In this document: one piece after another, positions 29,589-38,611 of the stretch
How positions within the stretch are numbered: the first letter of the stretch is position 1
Layout of the letters: every line of letters starts with the position of its first letter
NCBI RefSeq assembly: GCF_003614185.1
Contig: NZ_KZ987724.1
Span: forward strand, 4,477,743 to 4,541,742
Direction of reading: 5' to 3'
DNA length: 64,000 bases
DNA from: Paenibacillus aceti
GTDB lineage: Bacteria; Bacillota; Bacilli; Paenibacillales; Paenibacillaceae
Notes under the pieces: model-generated
Database searches by the model: none
What the model was told of the DNA's origin: nothing
What the model saw: only the letters and a program-made list of their open reading frames with translations
Translations under genes and position numbers: made by a program

Positions 29589-30464
29589 ATGATGAAACGG
29601 GCAACGATAGGGGATCGTTGGTTCAACGTAATCAACGGCACTTTACTTATATTGTTTGCACTTGTGACGATACTGCCGATCATTCACGTATTCGCGATGT
29701 CCTTCGCGACAGTGGAGGAGACATTGTCGGGTAAGTTCATTCTATGGCCATCCGAATGGACGACGGAGGCATATAAATATATTTTTGATACAGGCGTTTT
29801 CTTCTTATCGTTAAAAAATACGGTATGGATTACAGTAGTCGGTACCGTAATTAATGTTATTGTTACAGCATTGCTTGCGTATGTTTGTTCGCGGCAGCAA
29901 TTCAGCGCCCGTCGCGTCGTGATGTTCTTAGTTCTGTTCACGATGCTGTTCGGCGGAGGGATGATTCCTACTTACCTCGTCGTAAAAGGAACAGGACTTA
30001 TCAACTCACTATGGGCATTGATTCTGCCCGGTGCAGTCTCCGCCTTTAATATGCTTGTCATGCGCGACTTCTTTGAATCACTGCCTGAAGAACTGATAGA
30101 GGCATCCCGCATTGATGGCTGCGGCGATTTGCGCATCTTGTGGCGTATTGTCATGCCACTCTCGCTTCCAATCCTGGCGACATTCACGCTGTTCTATGCG
30201 GTAGGGAACTGGAACCAGTACTTCTCCGCGATTCTGTATCTCAATGATCCAGACAAGTGGCCGCTCCAAATTTTGCTACGTCAGGTCGTACTGGTCGGAC
30301 AGGCGGACATCTATTCCAATCTAGACCCAACGGTACCTATTCCACCGTCTTTATCGATTCAGATGGCAACGGTGGTACTGGCTTCCTTCCCGATCGTGGT
30401 GCTGTATCCATTTTTGCAGCGATATTTTGTTCAAGGGCTGACGCTAGGTGGCGTTAAAGGTTAA
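29589..30464 (+). CDS. ABC importer permease (LplC-like)
   Basis: A 291-residue permease of the CUT1 type with the N-terminal WFNVINGTLLILFALVTILP, multiple membrane segments and the EAA loop EASRIDGCGDLRILWRIVMP. The C-terminus ends RYFVQGLTLGGVKG, common in this subfamily. The frame is open to 29571, but AAAGGAG at 29573-29579 supports ATG 29589 (or the adjacent 29592). It is the last gene of the importer run and converges on the AraC-type regulator gene; I see no strong terminator in the 26-base gap. Confidence 0.92.
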   Translation: MMKRATIGDRWFNVINGTLLILFALVTILPIIHVFAMSFATVEETLSGKFILWPSEWTTEAYKYIFDTGVFFLSLKNTVWITVVGTVINVIVTALLAYVCSRQQFSARRVVMFLVLFTMLFGGGMIPTYLVVKGTGLINSLWALILPGAVSAFNMLVMRDFFESLPEELIEASRIDGCGDLRILWRIVMPLSLPILATFTLFYAVGNWNQYFSAILYLNDPDKWPLQILLRQVVLVGQADIYSNLDPTVPIPPSLSIQMATVVLASFPIVVLYPFLQRYFVQGLTLGGVKG

Positions 30465-30490
30465 AGGGTAAAATAGTAAATCAAGCTTCT

Positions 30491-32845
30491 CTATTCTTCG
30501 TCCTTATTAAATTGCTTTCGATACTGCCCAGGTGTCATGCCGGTTGTCTTCTTGAAGGTACGAATGAAGCTCTGTACCGAATTGTAGCGCAGTTTGTCAG
30601 CGATGTCTTGAATACGCATGTCCGTATCCATGAGCATCGACTTCGCCTGTTCGATTCGATACTGAATTACGTAGTCGACGAAGTTCTGGCCGGTATGCTT
30701 TTTGAATAATCGGCTCACTTGGAAAGTATTCATCTCCATCCGGTCCGCGCAATGCTGAAGCGAGATATCCTGATCATAATGCTCGTGAATATACTGAGTA
30801 AGCTGGCGGATCTGTTCTGCTTGCGCAGGCTGGGACTTCTCGGTCAGGCACTCGCGGATGACACCGAAGATCGAAGCGCTGAAGAAGGCTTCTACTTCTC
30901 CCAGCGTCTGCTGTGCCGATAGACTGCTTAGTAACGCCCGGTGACGCTCAGGAGTTAATACAATACTGTGATGCACCTGTAAACAGCGATAAATGGAGCC
31001 GACCAATTGCGAGAAGAAGCCGTGAATGGATTGCACAGGAAACACAGCGCCATCCTTCAATCCTTCCATAAGGTGGATGAATTCGGCCTCGGCTTCATCG
31101 ATTTGAGCGAGCTTAAGCTTGTCGAGAATCTTATAGGTTAATTCGGCGATATCTTCAAACTGCATGCTCGTAGCCGGGTCCAGCTCATTTATAAAGATGG
31201 TCTGCTCTTCGTGAAGCACGAAACGATAGCGAGCCGCTTGATCCGCTTGTTTATAAGCCTCGGGTAGTCCCGTTAGGCCCTGCAGAGAATAGGATACAGA
31301 CAATGTAGCCGATAGCTTCAAATATTGCTGAATCGTTTCGAGCAGATGGTTACTGGCCTTTCTCAGCTGTTCGGCTTCCAGTACATCACTGTGAGCTACC
31401 AGGGTCAGGAAACGGCCCGGATGCATCATAAGAGTGTGAATGTTGCCATAGTTGCCCATGACTTCGTGTGCTATATTTTCTATAGCAAAATAAAGTAAAT
31501 ATTGATCATCCTGCGGATATTGCGCATACAGCTTCCATGGATCGAACTCGAGCAGGATGACGGCTATGTAGGTATCGTTCGGCGAGAATCTAAGATCAGA
31601 ACGGGCATCCGGCTCTTGTATATTGCCTACCAAGTATTGATGAAGTGTATGAGTCTCCATCTTGTCCTTATAGCGCTCCAGATTCTTCTCGAGCTGCTGA
31701 GTATGGCGCAGCATCGTATGTATGGTACGAGTGACTCGTTCGATCTCGTTGCGACCTGTGGCGTTATCGTTATCTTCAGCATCGCCCTGCTTATAAGCTT
31801 GGATGGAACGGGTTAAGTTTCGCACTGGTCGATACAGTGAAGTAGCGGCATGTAGGGCAATAATTGAAGCGATTAGCACTAGGAGCGCAGCGACACTGTA
31901 TACTAATAGCTTTACATGATTCACATTACGGTATAGCTCCGCCTCCGATATCGAAGAGACGTAGTACCAGTTCTGATTACGGGCTGGCTTCACGTTCATG
32001 ACAGAAGGTGTCCCATTCAGGGACATCTTTATTGGCTCTAGAGTCTCTGCCTGCTTAATCTGTGTAAGGTTTGGCTCGCTTAGACGAGTGCCGATATAGT
32101 TACGGTCGTTGTGGAAGACGATCTGCCCGCTCTCATTTACCACGAATATCTCGTGAGTGTCATAGTTGTTTTTTGAAGCAAGCTTGTTGCCAAGAGCATC
32201 TGCGTCAAGATAAGCAATAATGGCGCCGGTTATCGACTTCTTCATTGAGGAGTCCTCGGCGACAGGACGAATAAGCGTCAATACATTTTGATTGATTCGT
32301 GTATTGGCCGGCAGGCTGGTGCGTGTATCGATCCATACCCCTTGAATGGACAGTTGTCTGGCCTTATCAAGTGATGTGGAGTCGCGGAATTGCTCCTCGG
32401 TCAGGAATTGATTGTCCGAGGTCAGAATCTTCCTGGAATGAAAAGAATAGAAGTCGACTTCTATGACGTCCTCCATGCCACTCCGGATATTAGCGAGAAT
32501 GTTTTTGATCTGACGAAAGGTATCGATATCGTTAGCGGACAGTTCTTTATTGGCGTATTGCGTCAAAATGCCCGTGTAGTCGCTTCGACTAGAGTATGTA
32601 TATTGGAGCAGCAGCTCATCGATCTTCTTTAACTGATCATGCATCCGATCTTGAGCATTTTGCACCAGCATCTTATTGTACATAGATGCTTGATCCTGAA
32701 TCGTCGATGTCAGGATGTTGGTAATGAATAACCCGAAGATAAGAACCGGGATCGTAGACAATAGCAGCATATAAATAATGAGTTTCTGCTTATGATAATT
32801 CGGTCGTCGAAGCAGAGGGAGTTTAGCGAACATGTGTTGTATCAT
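30491..32845 (-). CDS. Membrane-bound AraC-type regulator
   Basis: A 784-residue one-component regulator. A cytoplasmic N-terminus and a first membrane segment (about residues 23-45) precede a ~260-residue extracellular sensor region, a second segment (VKLLVYSVAALLVLIASIIAL), a HAMP-like linker, and a C-terminal AraC DNA-binding domain (DISLQHCADRMEMNTFQVSR and QDIADKLRYNSVQSFIRTFK). Such regulators are characteristic of Paenibacillus polysaccharide-utilisation loci and control adjacent importers and hydrolases. AGGAGGG lies 7 bases before the ATG. It is divergent from the heparinase-like gene and convergent with the importer, which points to control of both. Confidence 0.9.
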   Translation of the reverse strand: MIQHMFAKLPLLRRPNYHKQKLIIYMLLLSTIPVLIFGLFITNILTSTIQDQASMYNKMLVQNAQDRMHDQLKKIDELLLQYTYSSRSDYTGILTQYANKELSANDIDTFRQIKNILANIRSGMEDVIEVDFYSFHSRKILTSDNQFLTEEQFRDSTSLDKARQLSIQGVWIDTRTSLPANTRINQNVLTLIRPVAEDSSMKKSITGAIIAYLDADALGNKLASKNNYDTHEIFVVNESGQIVFHNDRNYIGTRLSEPNLTQIKQAETLEPIKMSLNGTPSVMNVKPARNQNWYYVSSISEAELYRNVNHVKLLVYSVAALLVLIASIIALHAATSLYRPVRNLTRSIQAYKQGDAEDNDNATGRNEIERVTRTIHTMLRHTQQLEKNLERYKDKMETHTLHQYLVGNIQEPDARSDLRFSPNDTYIAVILLEFDPWKLYAQYPQDDQYLLYFAIENIAHEVMGNYGNIHTLMMHPGRFLTLVAHSDVLEAEQLRKASNHLLETIQQYLKLSATLSVSYSLQGLTGLPEAYKQADQAARYRFVLHEEQTIFINELDPATSMQFEDIAELTYKILDKLKLAQIDEAEAEFIHLMEGLKDGAVFPVQSIHGFFSQLVGSIYRCLQVHHSIVLTPERHRALLSSLSAQQTLGEVEAFFSASIFGVIRECLTEKSQPAQAEQIRQLTQYIHEHYDQDISLQHCADRMEMNTFQVSRLFKKHTGQNFVDYVIQYRIEQAKSMLMDTDMRIQDIADKLRYNSVQSFIRTFKKTTGMTPGQYRKQFNKDEE

Positions 32846-32971
32846 GAGTGACCCTCCTGTTGAAATTCAAGTCATGCTATGAATTAGTATAAATGGACAT
32901 GAAACCGCTTGCAATGACATTTTCCAAAGAAGATAGAGATTAACATTTTAACTAGGCAGGAGGACGACGTA

Positions 32972-34894
32972 ATGTTAACAAAAGAGACTAAATTGAGTTC
33001 ACGTAGATTGTCATTGAGGACAAAGGCTCCATTCGAGCCGTTCCCTAGGGCTGCTGAGCGAGCATCCTGGGAGGGTTTGAGTGAATCGGTACGCAGGCTC
33101 TGGATCACGGCAGGCGAGCAGCATCTTCAACAGGATTGGCCTTCTCTTCCGGCGACCTTATATATGGATTATGTACGCACGGGAATTCGAGATCACTATC
33201 AAAACCCGGGTTTTATGAGAAGACAGATGCTGCTCAGACTGGTTATGGCCGAGTGCATGGAATATAAAGGCCGGTTTCTCGATGATATTGTAAATGGCGT
33301 GTGGGCGATCTGTGAGGAGTCAACCTGGTGTTGGCCGGCGCATCTTAATAATCTGGATACGCATCGTCTGGAGGAACTCCCTGACCTCGACCATCCGATC
33401 ATCGACCTTGGTGCAGGTGAGACGGCTTCATTGATTGTCTGGACGTGCTATTTGCTGCAGGAAGCACTGGAGCGCCATAGCCCCAATCTTGCGAAGCGGA
33501 TGCTTCGAGAGCTGAGAGTGCGCATTTTGGAGCCTTACGATCGAGAGGACCGTTTCTGGTGGATGTCTTTTGATGAGCATGAACTCATTAACAATTGGAA
33601 CCCGTGGTGCAATTCGAATGTGCTTGCGGTAATCCTGATCGCCGAACAGGACATGGCCCGCAAGGAGCGTATGCTTGAGAAGCTGCTTCGCAGTCTGGAC
33701 CGGTTCATCGGTTCTTATCAAAAGGACGGAGGCTGTGATGAGGGCCCGGCCTACTGGGGACATGCGGCGGGAGCGCTATTCAATGCCTTGCAATTACTGT
33801 GTGCGGTCTCTGCGCATTATCAGGAACTGTATCAGGATGAGAAGATCCGGAATATGGCTCGGTATGTGATGAATATGTACATTGGGGAAGGGCAGTTCAT
33901 TAGTTTTGCTGACTCGTCCGCCAAGCTTACAGTAAAGGCAGAAGTGATCTATCAATTTGCCAAGGCATTGAAAGATGAAGAACTCATGAGCTTCGGGAGG
34001 CAGATGTACCTGCGTCAGGGTGGATATGAGCATTGGAATGATGAGGATTTTCTCTCCAACCTGCAAGTGATTCTAGGTGAAACCTTTCAAGTGGAAGAAT
34101 TATGGCGAAATAGTGGTAAAGAGGATGCCGAGAAGCAGCAGTCGATCCTGCTCCCGATGGACGTATGGATGGAAAGTGTCGAGGTGATGGTTGCTCGTGA
34201 CACGAAGGAGGGGAATGGCTTCTGTCTCGCGGCCAAAGGAGGCCATAACGATGAGAGCCACAACCATAATGATATTGGGAGCTTTATAGCCTATCTGAAT
34301 GCAGAGCCTGTGCTGATTGATGCAGGAGTAGGTGTCTATACATTTAAGACCTTTAGCGCGGAACGCTATTCGATATGGACCATGCAATCTGCCTATCATC
34401 AGACGCCTACCATTAATGGGTGTATGCAAGCTGCAGGGAAGAATTATCGTGCCCAATCGGTTCATTACGAAGCCGATGGGGTGATAAGCCGCCTTGCTAT
34501 GAATCTATCGGGCGCCTATCCAGAGGAAGCGGGCGTTATGAGCTGGGAACGTTCCGTTCAGCTTGCTCGTGGAGTCGATGGACAGGAAGGATGCTCTGAA
34601 GTTCTGATTTCGGACCAAGTTGAATTTAAAAAGGAGACCCAGGATATCGTTCTCCATTGGATGAGTGCATCTGCACCTGTTATGGAAGCAGACCAGTGGG
34701 TGATCTCAACGAGTAAAGGCAGCAAGGTCGCTATGCAGTACGATACAGAGCTTTGGGACGTAGAGATTGAACCGATTACTTTAACGGATAAAAAGTTGAT
34801 GGGCGTATGGGGATCAACGATTTATCGGACCAATATGCGTATGAAAAAGGCTGTTTTGTGTGGCGGGTGGCAGTTTACGCTGAAGTGTTTGTGA
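32972..34894 (+). CDS. Heparinase II/III-like polysaccharide lyase
   Basis: A 640-residue protein with an N-terminal alpha/alpha toroid (WWMSFDEHELINNWNPWCNSN, KDGGCDEGPAYWGHA) and a C-terminal beta-rich domain containing ESHNHNDIGSFIAYLNAEP, the catalytic-His region of the heparinase II/III family. Members cleave uronic-acid-containing polysaccharides or oligosaccharides by beta-elimination. No signal peptide is visible, so it probably acts in the cytoplasm on imported oligosaccharides supplied by the importer at 26930-30464. AGGAGGACG precedes the ATG. The exact glycan cannot be read from sequence. Confidence 0.85.
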   Translation: MLTKETKLSSRRLSLRTKAPFEPFPRAAERASWEGLSESVRRLWITAGEQHLQQDWPSLPATLYMDYVRTGIRDHYQNPGFMRRQMLLRLVMAECMEYKGRFLDDIVNGVWAICEESTWCWPAHLNNLDTHRLEELPDLDHPIIDLGAGETASLIVWTCYLLQEALERHSPNLAKRMLRELRVRILEPYDREDRFWWMSFDEHELINNWNPWCNSNVLAVILIAEQDMARKERMLEKLLRSLDRFIGSYQKDGGCDEGPAYWGHAAGALFNALQLLCAVSAHYQELYQDEKIRNMARYVMNMYIGEGQFISFADSSAKLTVKAEVIYQFAKALKDEELMSFGRQMYLRQGGYEHWNDEDFLSNLQVILGETFQVEELWRNSGKEDAEKQQSILLPMDVWMESVEVMVARDTKEGNGFCLAAKGGHNDESHNHNDIGSFIAYLNAEPVLIDAGVGVYTFKTFSAERYSIWTMQSAYHQTPTINGCMQAAGKNYRAQSVHYEADGVISRLAMNLSGAYPEEAGVMSWERSVQLARGVDGQEGCSEVLISDQVEFKKETQDIVLHWMSASAPVMEADQWVISTSKGSKVAMQYDTELWDVEIEPITLTDKKLMGVWGSTIYRTNMRMKKAVLCGGWQFTLKCL

Positions 34895-34924
34895 TGGTGT
34901 GGGAAATAGTAGATGCATTGCTGA

Positions 34925-34974
34925 AGAACTTGCTTCGTTCCGTCCTCATCGGCGGAGAGAGCAAGTTCTTTTTT
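34925..34974 (+). terminator. Rho-independent terminator after the lyase gene
   Basis: AGAACTTGCT/AGCAAGTTCT, then TTTTTT; the 25-base loop contains further pairing potential. Confidence 0.85.
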
Positions 34975-35088
34975 AATAACAGTGGGTTACGATGCTAATG
35001 CTATTGTTCCCACCAGGTTATAACTGTTTTAATGTTATAAAGGTATAACTTGCTATGTGAAGATCATACTATAGGAGGATGAGATCAA

Positions 35089-35382
35089 ATGAATGGTGTG
35101 GTCAAATTGACGAAAGAGAAACCGAATGAAATTCATTATTTCCGTAAAGTGGGACGAATGGGCAATAGTCTTGGGGTAAGCTTGCCTAAATCTCTGGCTG
35201 CAAAGCTGAATCTTTTGCAAGGTGATGAAATCGAGTTCATCGAAAATGACCGTGGTGAAGTGGTATTTAAAAAGGCTCGGCAAGGGCAGCTTCCGGATAA
35301 TATCAGATCAGAAGTGCTTGAGGCGTTCTTTGATGTTTTTGAAGAAGATAAGGGCATCCTTGAGGATTTAAGGGATCGATGA
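35089..35382 (+). CDS. AbrB/MazE-type antitoxin
   Basis: A 97-residue protein with a swapped-hairpin AbrB-type DNA-binding fold: VGRMGNSLGVSLPKSLAAKL then LNLLQGDEIEFIENDRGEVVF, followed by an acidic C-terminal segment (EVLEAFFDVFEEDKGILEDL) suited to toxin binding. TAGGAGGATG precedes the ATG. The toxin gene starts one base after its stop, giving a tight bicistronic type II toxin-antitoxin operon. It likely represses its own promoter. Confidence 0.85.
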   Translation: MNGVVKLTKEKPNEIHYFRKVGRMGNSLGVSLPKSLAAKLNLLQGDEIEFIENDRGEVVFKKARQGQLPDNIRSEVLEAFFDVFEEDKGILEDLRDR

Positions 35383-35383
35383 T

Positions 35384-35782
35384 ATGACTAAGTTTCTTAC
35401 CAAGGAAGAAGTTATTTCAGCGCATTATTTCATGATGAAAAGAATGGATGACGCAGACCAAGCGGGTGTTAAGGATCATGGCCTGCTGGAATTTGCGGTA
35501 CATAGCCCGCAGCAAAGTATTTTTGGAGAGGATGCGTACCCAACTATATTTGATAAGGCCGCTGCTTTGCTGGAATCCTTGATAAAAAACCATTGCTTCC
35601 ATAATGGAAATAAGCGCACAGCCTATCTGGTCACAAAATCATTTTTAATGTTGAATGGATATCATCTGCGCATGGAACGTAAATATGCAGTAGAGTTTAT
35701 TGTGGATATAGCAACAGGTTTGCATTCATTTGAGAAGGTAGCTCTTGTTCTGAGGGAATATTCTGAAGAAATGAGTGGCTAA
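35384..35782 (+). CDS. doc: Doc-type Fic toxin (death-on-curing family)
   Basis: A 132-residue Doc protein. The Fic-fold active-site motif is HCFHNGNKRTAYLVTKSF (HxFxxGNKR, about residues 68-76), which in phage P1 Doc phosphorylates elongation factor EF-Tu. The N-terminus (FLTKEEVISAHYFMMKRM) and the region GLLEFAVHSPQQSIFG match the family. It overlaps no bases with the upstream AbrB-type antitoxin but is separated by only one. All key residues are present, so the toxin appears intact. Confidence 0.9.
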   Translation: MTKFLTKEEVISAHYFMMKRMDDADQAGVKDHGLLEFAVHSPQQSIFGEDAYPTIFDKAAALLESLIKNHCFHNGNKRTAYLVTKSFLMLNGYHLRMERKYAVEFIVDIATGLHSFEKVALVLREYSEEMSG

Positions 35783-35815
35783 ACAAAAATTCACCCCTTC
35801 GTCTTCACCATCAAA

Positions 35816-35840
35816 AACACCATCCGCAGGGAGTGGTGTT
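35816..35840 (+). terminator. Hairpin after the toxin-antitoxin operon
   Basis: AACACCA/TGGTGTT with an 11-base loop, followed by CTTGTTCTT. It lies between convergent genes. Confidence 0.55.
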
Positions 35841-35879
35841 CTTGTTCTTACGGGTATTCACTTTTTCACCTGATCTCGC

Positions 35880-36530
35880 TCATTTTCGGCCGAAATCGGC
35901 TTTGATCTCGCCCCAGACTTCGGTGTTCCATTTTAATACTTTGTTTGTATAGGTGTTAGTATGGAGCCATTTCAGGGCTCTGTCGGCAAGCTCCCAGATT
36001 TCTTGGGTCGTAGCGTCTCTTACCAAATTCGAACGGATTTCTTTCTTTTTCAGCCAGCTAAGTGCGGTTCTGGAGTCGGAATAGACGGTCCTGGTGCTAC
36101 CCTTCTTCTTCAGATAGGCAAGACCGTGAACAATTGCGATGAATTCTCCAATATTATTCGTTCCTTTCGATATAGGCCCATGGTAGAAGAGGAGCTCACC
36201 GGTTTGTGTATCTACTCCCTTGTATTCTACGATCCCCGGATTTCCACTACAGCCGACGTCGACACTGATGCTATCCATATCAATTTCCTCAAGGGGTTCT
36301 GCGGATAAGTCCAGTTTTTTCTGGGCCGACTGGCTTGGTTTCGTCTTGCTGGATTGCCCCCAATGCTTCTTCCACCCATCACGGAAGGCTTGCTCGGCCT
36401 CTTTCTTAGAGCCATACGACTTATACTTTGCATCAGGATATTGATTGGTCTGCTGTTGACACTCCGCCCACGTATTATATACTCCAGGCTTATTGCCTAC
36501 CCATACTACATAAAACTTTTGTTTTGCCAT
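35880..36530 (-). CDS. Ribonuclease H with viroplasmin-like N-terminal domain
   Basis: A 216-residue RNase H1-type enzyme cleaving RNA in RNA-DNA hybrids. The N-terminus (KFYVVWVGNKPGVYNTWAEC followed by YPDAKYKSYGSKKEAEQAF) is the hybrid-binding caulimovirus VI-like domain; a polar linker leads to the catalytic RNase H domain with SVDVGCSGNPG, NNIGEFIAIVHG and VYSDSRTALSW providing acidic residues. Unlike classical RNase HI the first Asp sits in VDVG rather than TDGS. It is a single gene between two convergent or divergent neighbours. Confidence 0.88.
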   Translation of the reverse strand: MAKQKFYVVWVGNKPGVYNTWAECQQQTNQYPDAKYKSYGSKKEAEQAFRDGWKKHWGQSSKTKPSQSAQKKLDLSAEPLEEIDMDSISVDVGCSGNPGIVEYKGVDTQTGELLFYHGPISKGTNNIGEFIAIVHGLAYLKKKGSTRTVYSDSRTALSWLKKKEIRSNLVRDATTQEIWELADRALKWLHTNTYTNKVLKWNTEVWGEIKADFGRK

Positions 36531-36671
36531 AATGCCACCTTCTCAATTTCGCAATTAGAAAATTAAATCTTGTAAACTTTAGCTTCGACAGAGGCTTTTT
36601 GAATTCCTTTTATTAATTTATTGAATCATCTAGAATGCTATACATCAAAGCCGAACGGAAAAGATGTCATA

Positions 36672-36680
36672 TGATATAAT
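36672..36680 (+). promoter_or_regulatory. Extended -10 promoter for ung
   Basis: TGATATAAT gives a TGn-TATAAT extended -10 element about 40 bases before the ung start; no good -35 is seen. Confidence 0.5.
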
Positions 36681-36719
36681 TCAGTTATATCTTTTTTACA
36701 ATGGCAGGGGGCTAGAAAT

Positions 36720-37397
36720 TTGAAGGCTATATTGAAAAATGACTGGGCGTCTGAGCTAGAGCAGGAGTTTGCGAAGTCATATTATCTGAATCTGCGGCAG
36801 TTTCTTATTAGTGAGTATCGGACAAAGACCATTTATCCTGATAAATATGATATTTTTAATGCTCTGCACTATACTCCGCTGGCTGACACCAGGGTGGTTA
36901 TTTTGGGTCAGGATCCCTATCATGGACCAGGACAAGCCCACGGCTTAAGCTTTTCTGTAAAAGAGGGCGTAAATCCGCCTCCATCCCTACAAAATATGTT
37001 TAAGGAGCTTCAGAGCGATCTGGGCTGTTACATACCGAATAATGGTCATTTGCTTAAATGGACCCAGCAGGGCGTGCTGCTTCTTAACACCGTGCTCACA
37101 GTAAGGGCGCATGAAGCAAATTCTCATAAGAACAAAGGCTGGGAGAATTTTACGGATAAAGTGATTGAGACGATCAACCGGAAAGAGGAGCCCGTCGTGT
37201 TCCTGTTATGGGGAAGCCATGCTCAGAAGAAGGCGGAACTGATTACGAACCCACGGCATTTTCTAATTCGTTCGCCGCATCCAAGTCCATTGTCGGCACA
37301 TAGGGGGTTTTTTGGCAGTCGGCCTTTTTCCCGTACTAACGAATTTCTACGTAAGATAGGCCAACCAGAAATCGATTGGCAAATTCCCAACTTATAG
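36720..37397 (+). CDS. ung: Uracil-DNA glycosylase, family 1
   Basis: Excises uracil from DNA in base-excision repair. The 225-residue protein has the water-activating motif [18 protein letters not shown], the [12 protein letters not shown] segment, [21 protein letters not shown] and the DNA-intercalating [13 protein letters not shown] loop. The start is TTG 36720, supported by CAGGGGG about 8 bases upstream and by the family N-terminus MKAILKNDW. It is transcribed alone and terminated at 37411. Confidence 0.97.
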   Translation: MKAILKNDWASELEQEFAKSYYLNLRQFLISEYRTKTIYPDKYDIFNALHYTPLADTRVVILGQDPYHGPGQAHGLSFSVKEGVNPPPSLQNMFKELQSDLGCYIPNNGHLLKWTQQGVLLLNTVLTVRAHEANSHKNKGWENFTDKVIETINRKEEPVVFLLWGSHAQKKAELITNPRHFLIRSPHPSPLSAHRGFFGSRPFSRTNEFLRKIGQPEIDWQIPNL

Positions 37398-37410
37398 AAG
37401 GAAGAGCAAA

Positions 37411-37432
37411 GACACCTCTCAGGTGTCTTTTT
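37411..37432 (+). terminator. Rho-independent terminator after ung
   Basis: GACACCT/AGGTGTC with a CTC loop, followed by TTTTT. Confidence 0.88.
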
Positions 37433-37475
37433 AAGTTTAGGTTCCTTTGAGCAAGGTATATATATAGATAAAATC

Positions 37476-38240
37476 TTACGGCTCATAATCATATTTCATC
37501 TGTTCCGACAATTCCTGGCAGGCAGCCTTGAGTATATCGATGAATATGGCTAGCTCCTCGTCGCTGACCCGCGAGACTAAGGTAGAGATACTAATCGCGG
37601 CGAGCACCTTGTTTTTACCCTTAAAGATGGGCACCGCTGCACATTGCACCCCTTGTTCATTCTCCTCATTATCTATTGCAAACCCTTGCTGCTGTATCTT
37701 TTCCAGCTCTTTACGGAACACCGCCTCATTGGAGATCGTGCTAGCCGTCTGTTGCTGGTAGGAATAGCCCTGTAGCAGACGCTCGATTTCCTGCGGTTCT
37801 TGGTAAGCCAGAAGGACCTTGCCAATGGCCGTTGAGTGGAGAGGGAGTCTCCGGCCTAGTCGAGAATACCGGATGATGGCCTGTTCTCCTTCCACCTTAT
37901 CGATATAGACCCCTTCCCGTCCATCCAAAATCCCCAAATGAACCGTTTGCCCTGTTTTGGCGGCCAAATCGAGAAGATATTTATGGGCAGCCTTCCTGAT
38001 ATCTATATTGCTAATGACTAAATTTCCTCGTTCTGCTAGCTTTAAGCCCAATCTGTATTTTCCATCCTCAGGATTTTGATCGATGTAAGAGTATTCTCGC
38101 AGAGTGCTTAACAAGGAATGCACCGTGCTTTTGTGCAGCTCCATTTTCTCGCTGATCTCTGTAATTCTGAGCTCTGTAGTATGTTCGTCAAATAAATCTA
38201 AGATTTTCAAGGCCCTTTCTACCGATTGAATGATTGGCAT
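37476..38240 (-). CDS. IclR-family transcriptional regulator
   Basis: A 254-residue regulator with an N-terminal winged helix (QSVERALKILDLFDEHTTEL, ITEISEKMELHKSTVHSLLS) and a C-terminal IclR effector domain (GQTVHLGILDGREGVYIDKV, GRRLPLHSTAIGKVLLAYQ, GVQCAAVPIF). ATG 38240 is preferred over GTG 38249 because GAGGTG is 7 bases upstream. It is divergent from the aldonate operon; two matching 17-bp palindromes in the shared intergenic region are probable binding sites. IclR proteins such as KdgR and YagI control sugar-acid catabolism, consistent with this context. Confidence 0.92.
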   Translation of the reverse strand: MPIIQSVERALKILDLFDEHTTELRITEISEKMELHKSTVHSLLSTLREYSYIDQNPEDGKYRLGLKLAERGNLVISNIDIRKAAHKYLLDLAAKTGQTVHLGILDGREGVYIDKVEGEQAIIRYSRLGRRLPLHSTAIGKVLLAYQEPQEIERLLQGYSYQQQTASTISNEAVFRKELEKIQQQGFAIDNEENEQGVQCAAVPIFKGKNKVLAAISISTLVSRVSDEELAIFIDILKAACQELSEQMKYDYEP

Positions 38241-38254
38241 ATGTAACACCTCGT

Positions 38255-38271
38255 GTTTGTTATTATAAAAC
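38255..38271. promoter_or_regulatory. Predicted IclR operator 1
   Basis: GTTTGTTATTATAAAAC, an imperfect palindrome 14 bases before the iclR start, matches operator 2; consistent with autoregulation. Confidence 0.55.
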
Positions 38272-38368
38272 TATAGATCATTATATCAAATTTAGTCCGG
38301 TTATAAATAAGGAAAATTGTAAAATATTTGATGAGCTAAATAGGTGCTTTGTAACGGAATTGACACAG

Positions 38369-38404
38369 TGTATTCGCTTACAGCTAAAACAGCTATGCTA
38401 TAAT
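38369..38404 (+). promoter_or_regulatory. cre-like site and promoter of the aldonate operon
   Basis: TGTATTCGCTTACA (38369-38382) read on the minus strand fits the core TGNAANCGNWNNCW exactly. It overlaps TTACAG, which with extended -10 TGCTATAAT (TATAAT 38399-38404) could form the operon promoter, spacer 15. CcpA repression is inferred. Confidence 0.45.
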
Positions 38405-38434
38405 CAACTCAAAAGTTATGAATAGTAGAACGTA

Positions 38435-38451
38435 GTTTTATAATGTAAAAC
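38435..38451. promoter_or_regulatory. Predicted IclR operator 2
   Basis: GTTTTATAATGTAAAAC has perfect GTTTTA/TAAAAC arms and shares the half-sites of operator 1. It lies about 160 bases before the dehydrogenase start. A larger inverted pair ATTATAAAACTA/TAGTTTTATAAT also links the two sites. Confidence 0.6.
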
Positions 38452-38611
38452 AAATTAATCCCGTCAAAGAAAACAAAGGAGCATTTTGGCCGAAGCTAGA
38501 GGAACTCGTGGTTGGATTTATGCTCAGAGATCTTCGAAGTTCATCATGTTAATGAATATGTGAACAAATTCACATATTTCTTATATATCAAACACGATAA
38601 GGAGAGATGAC

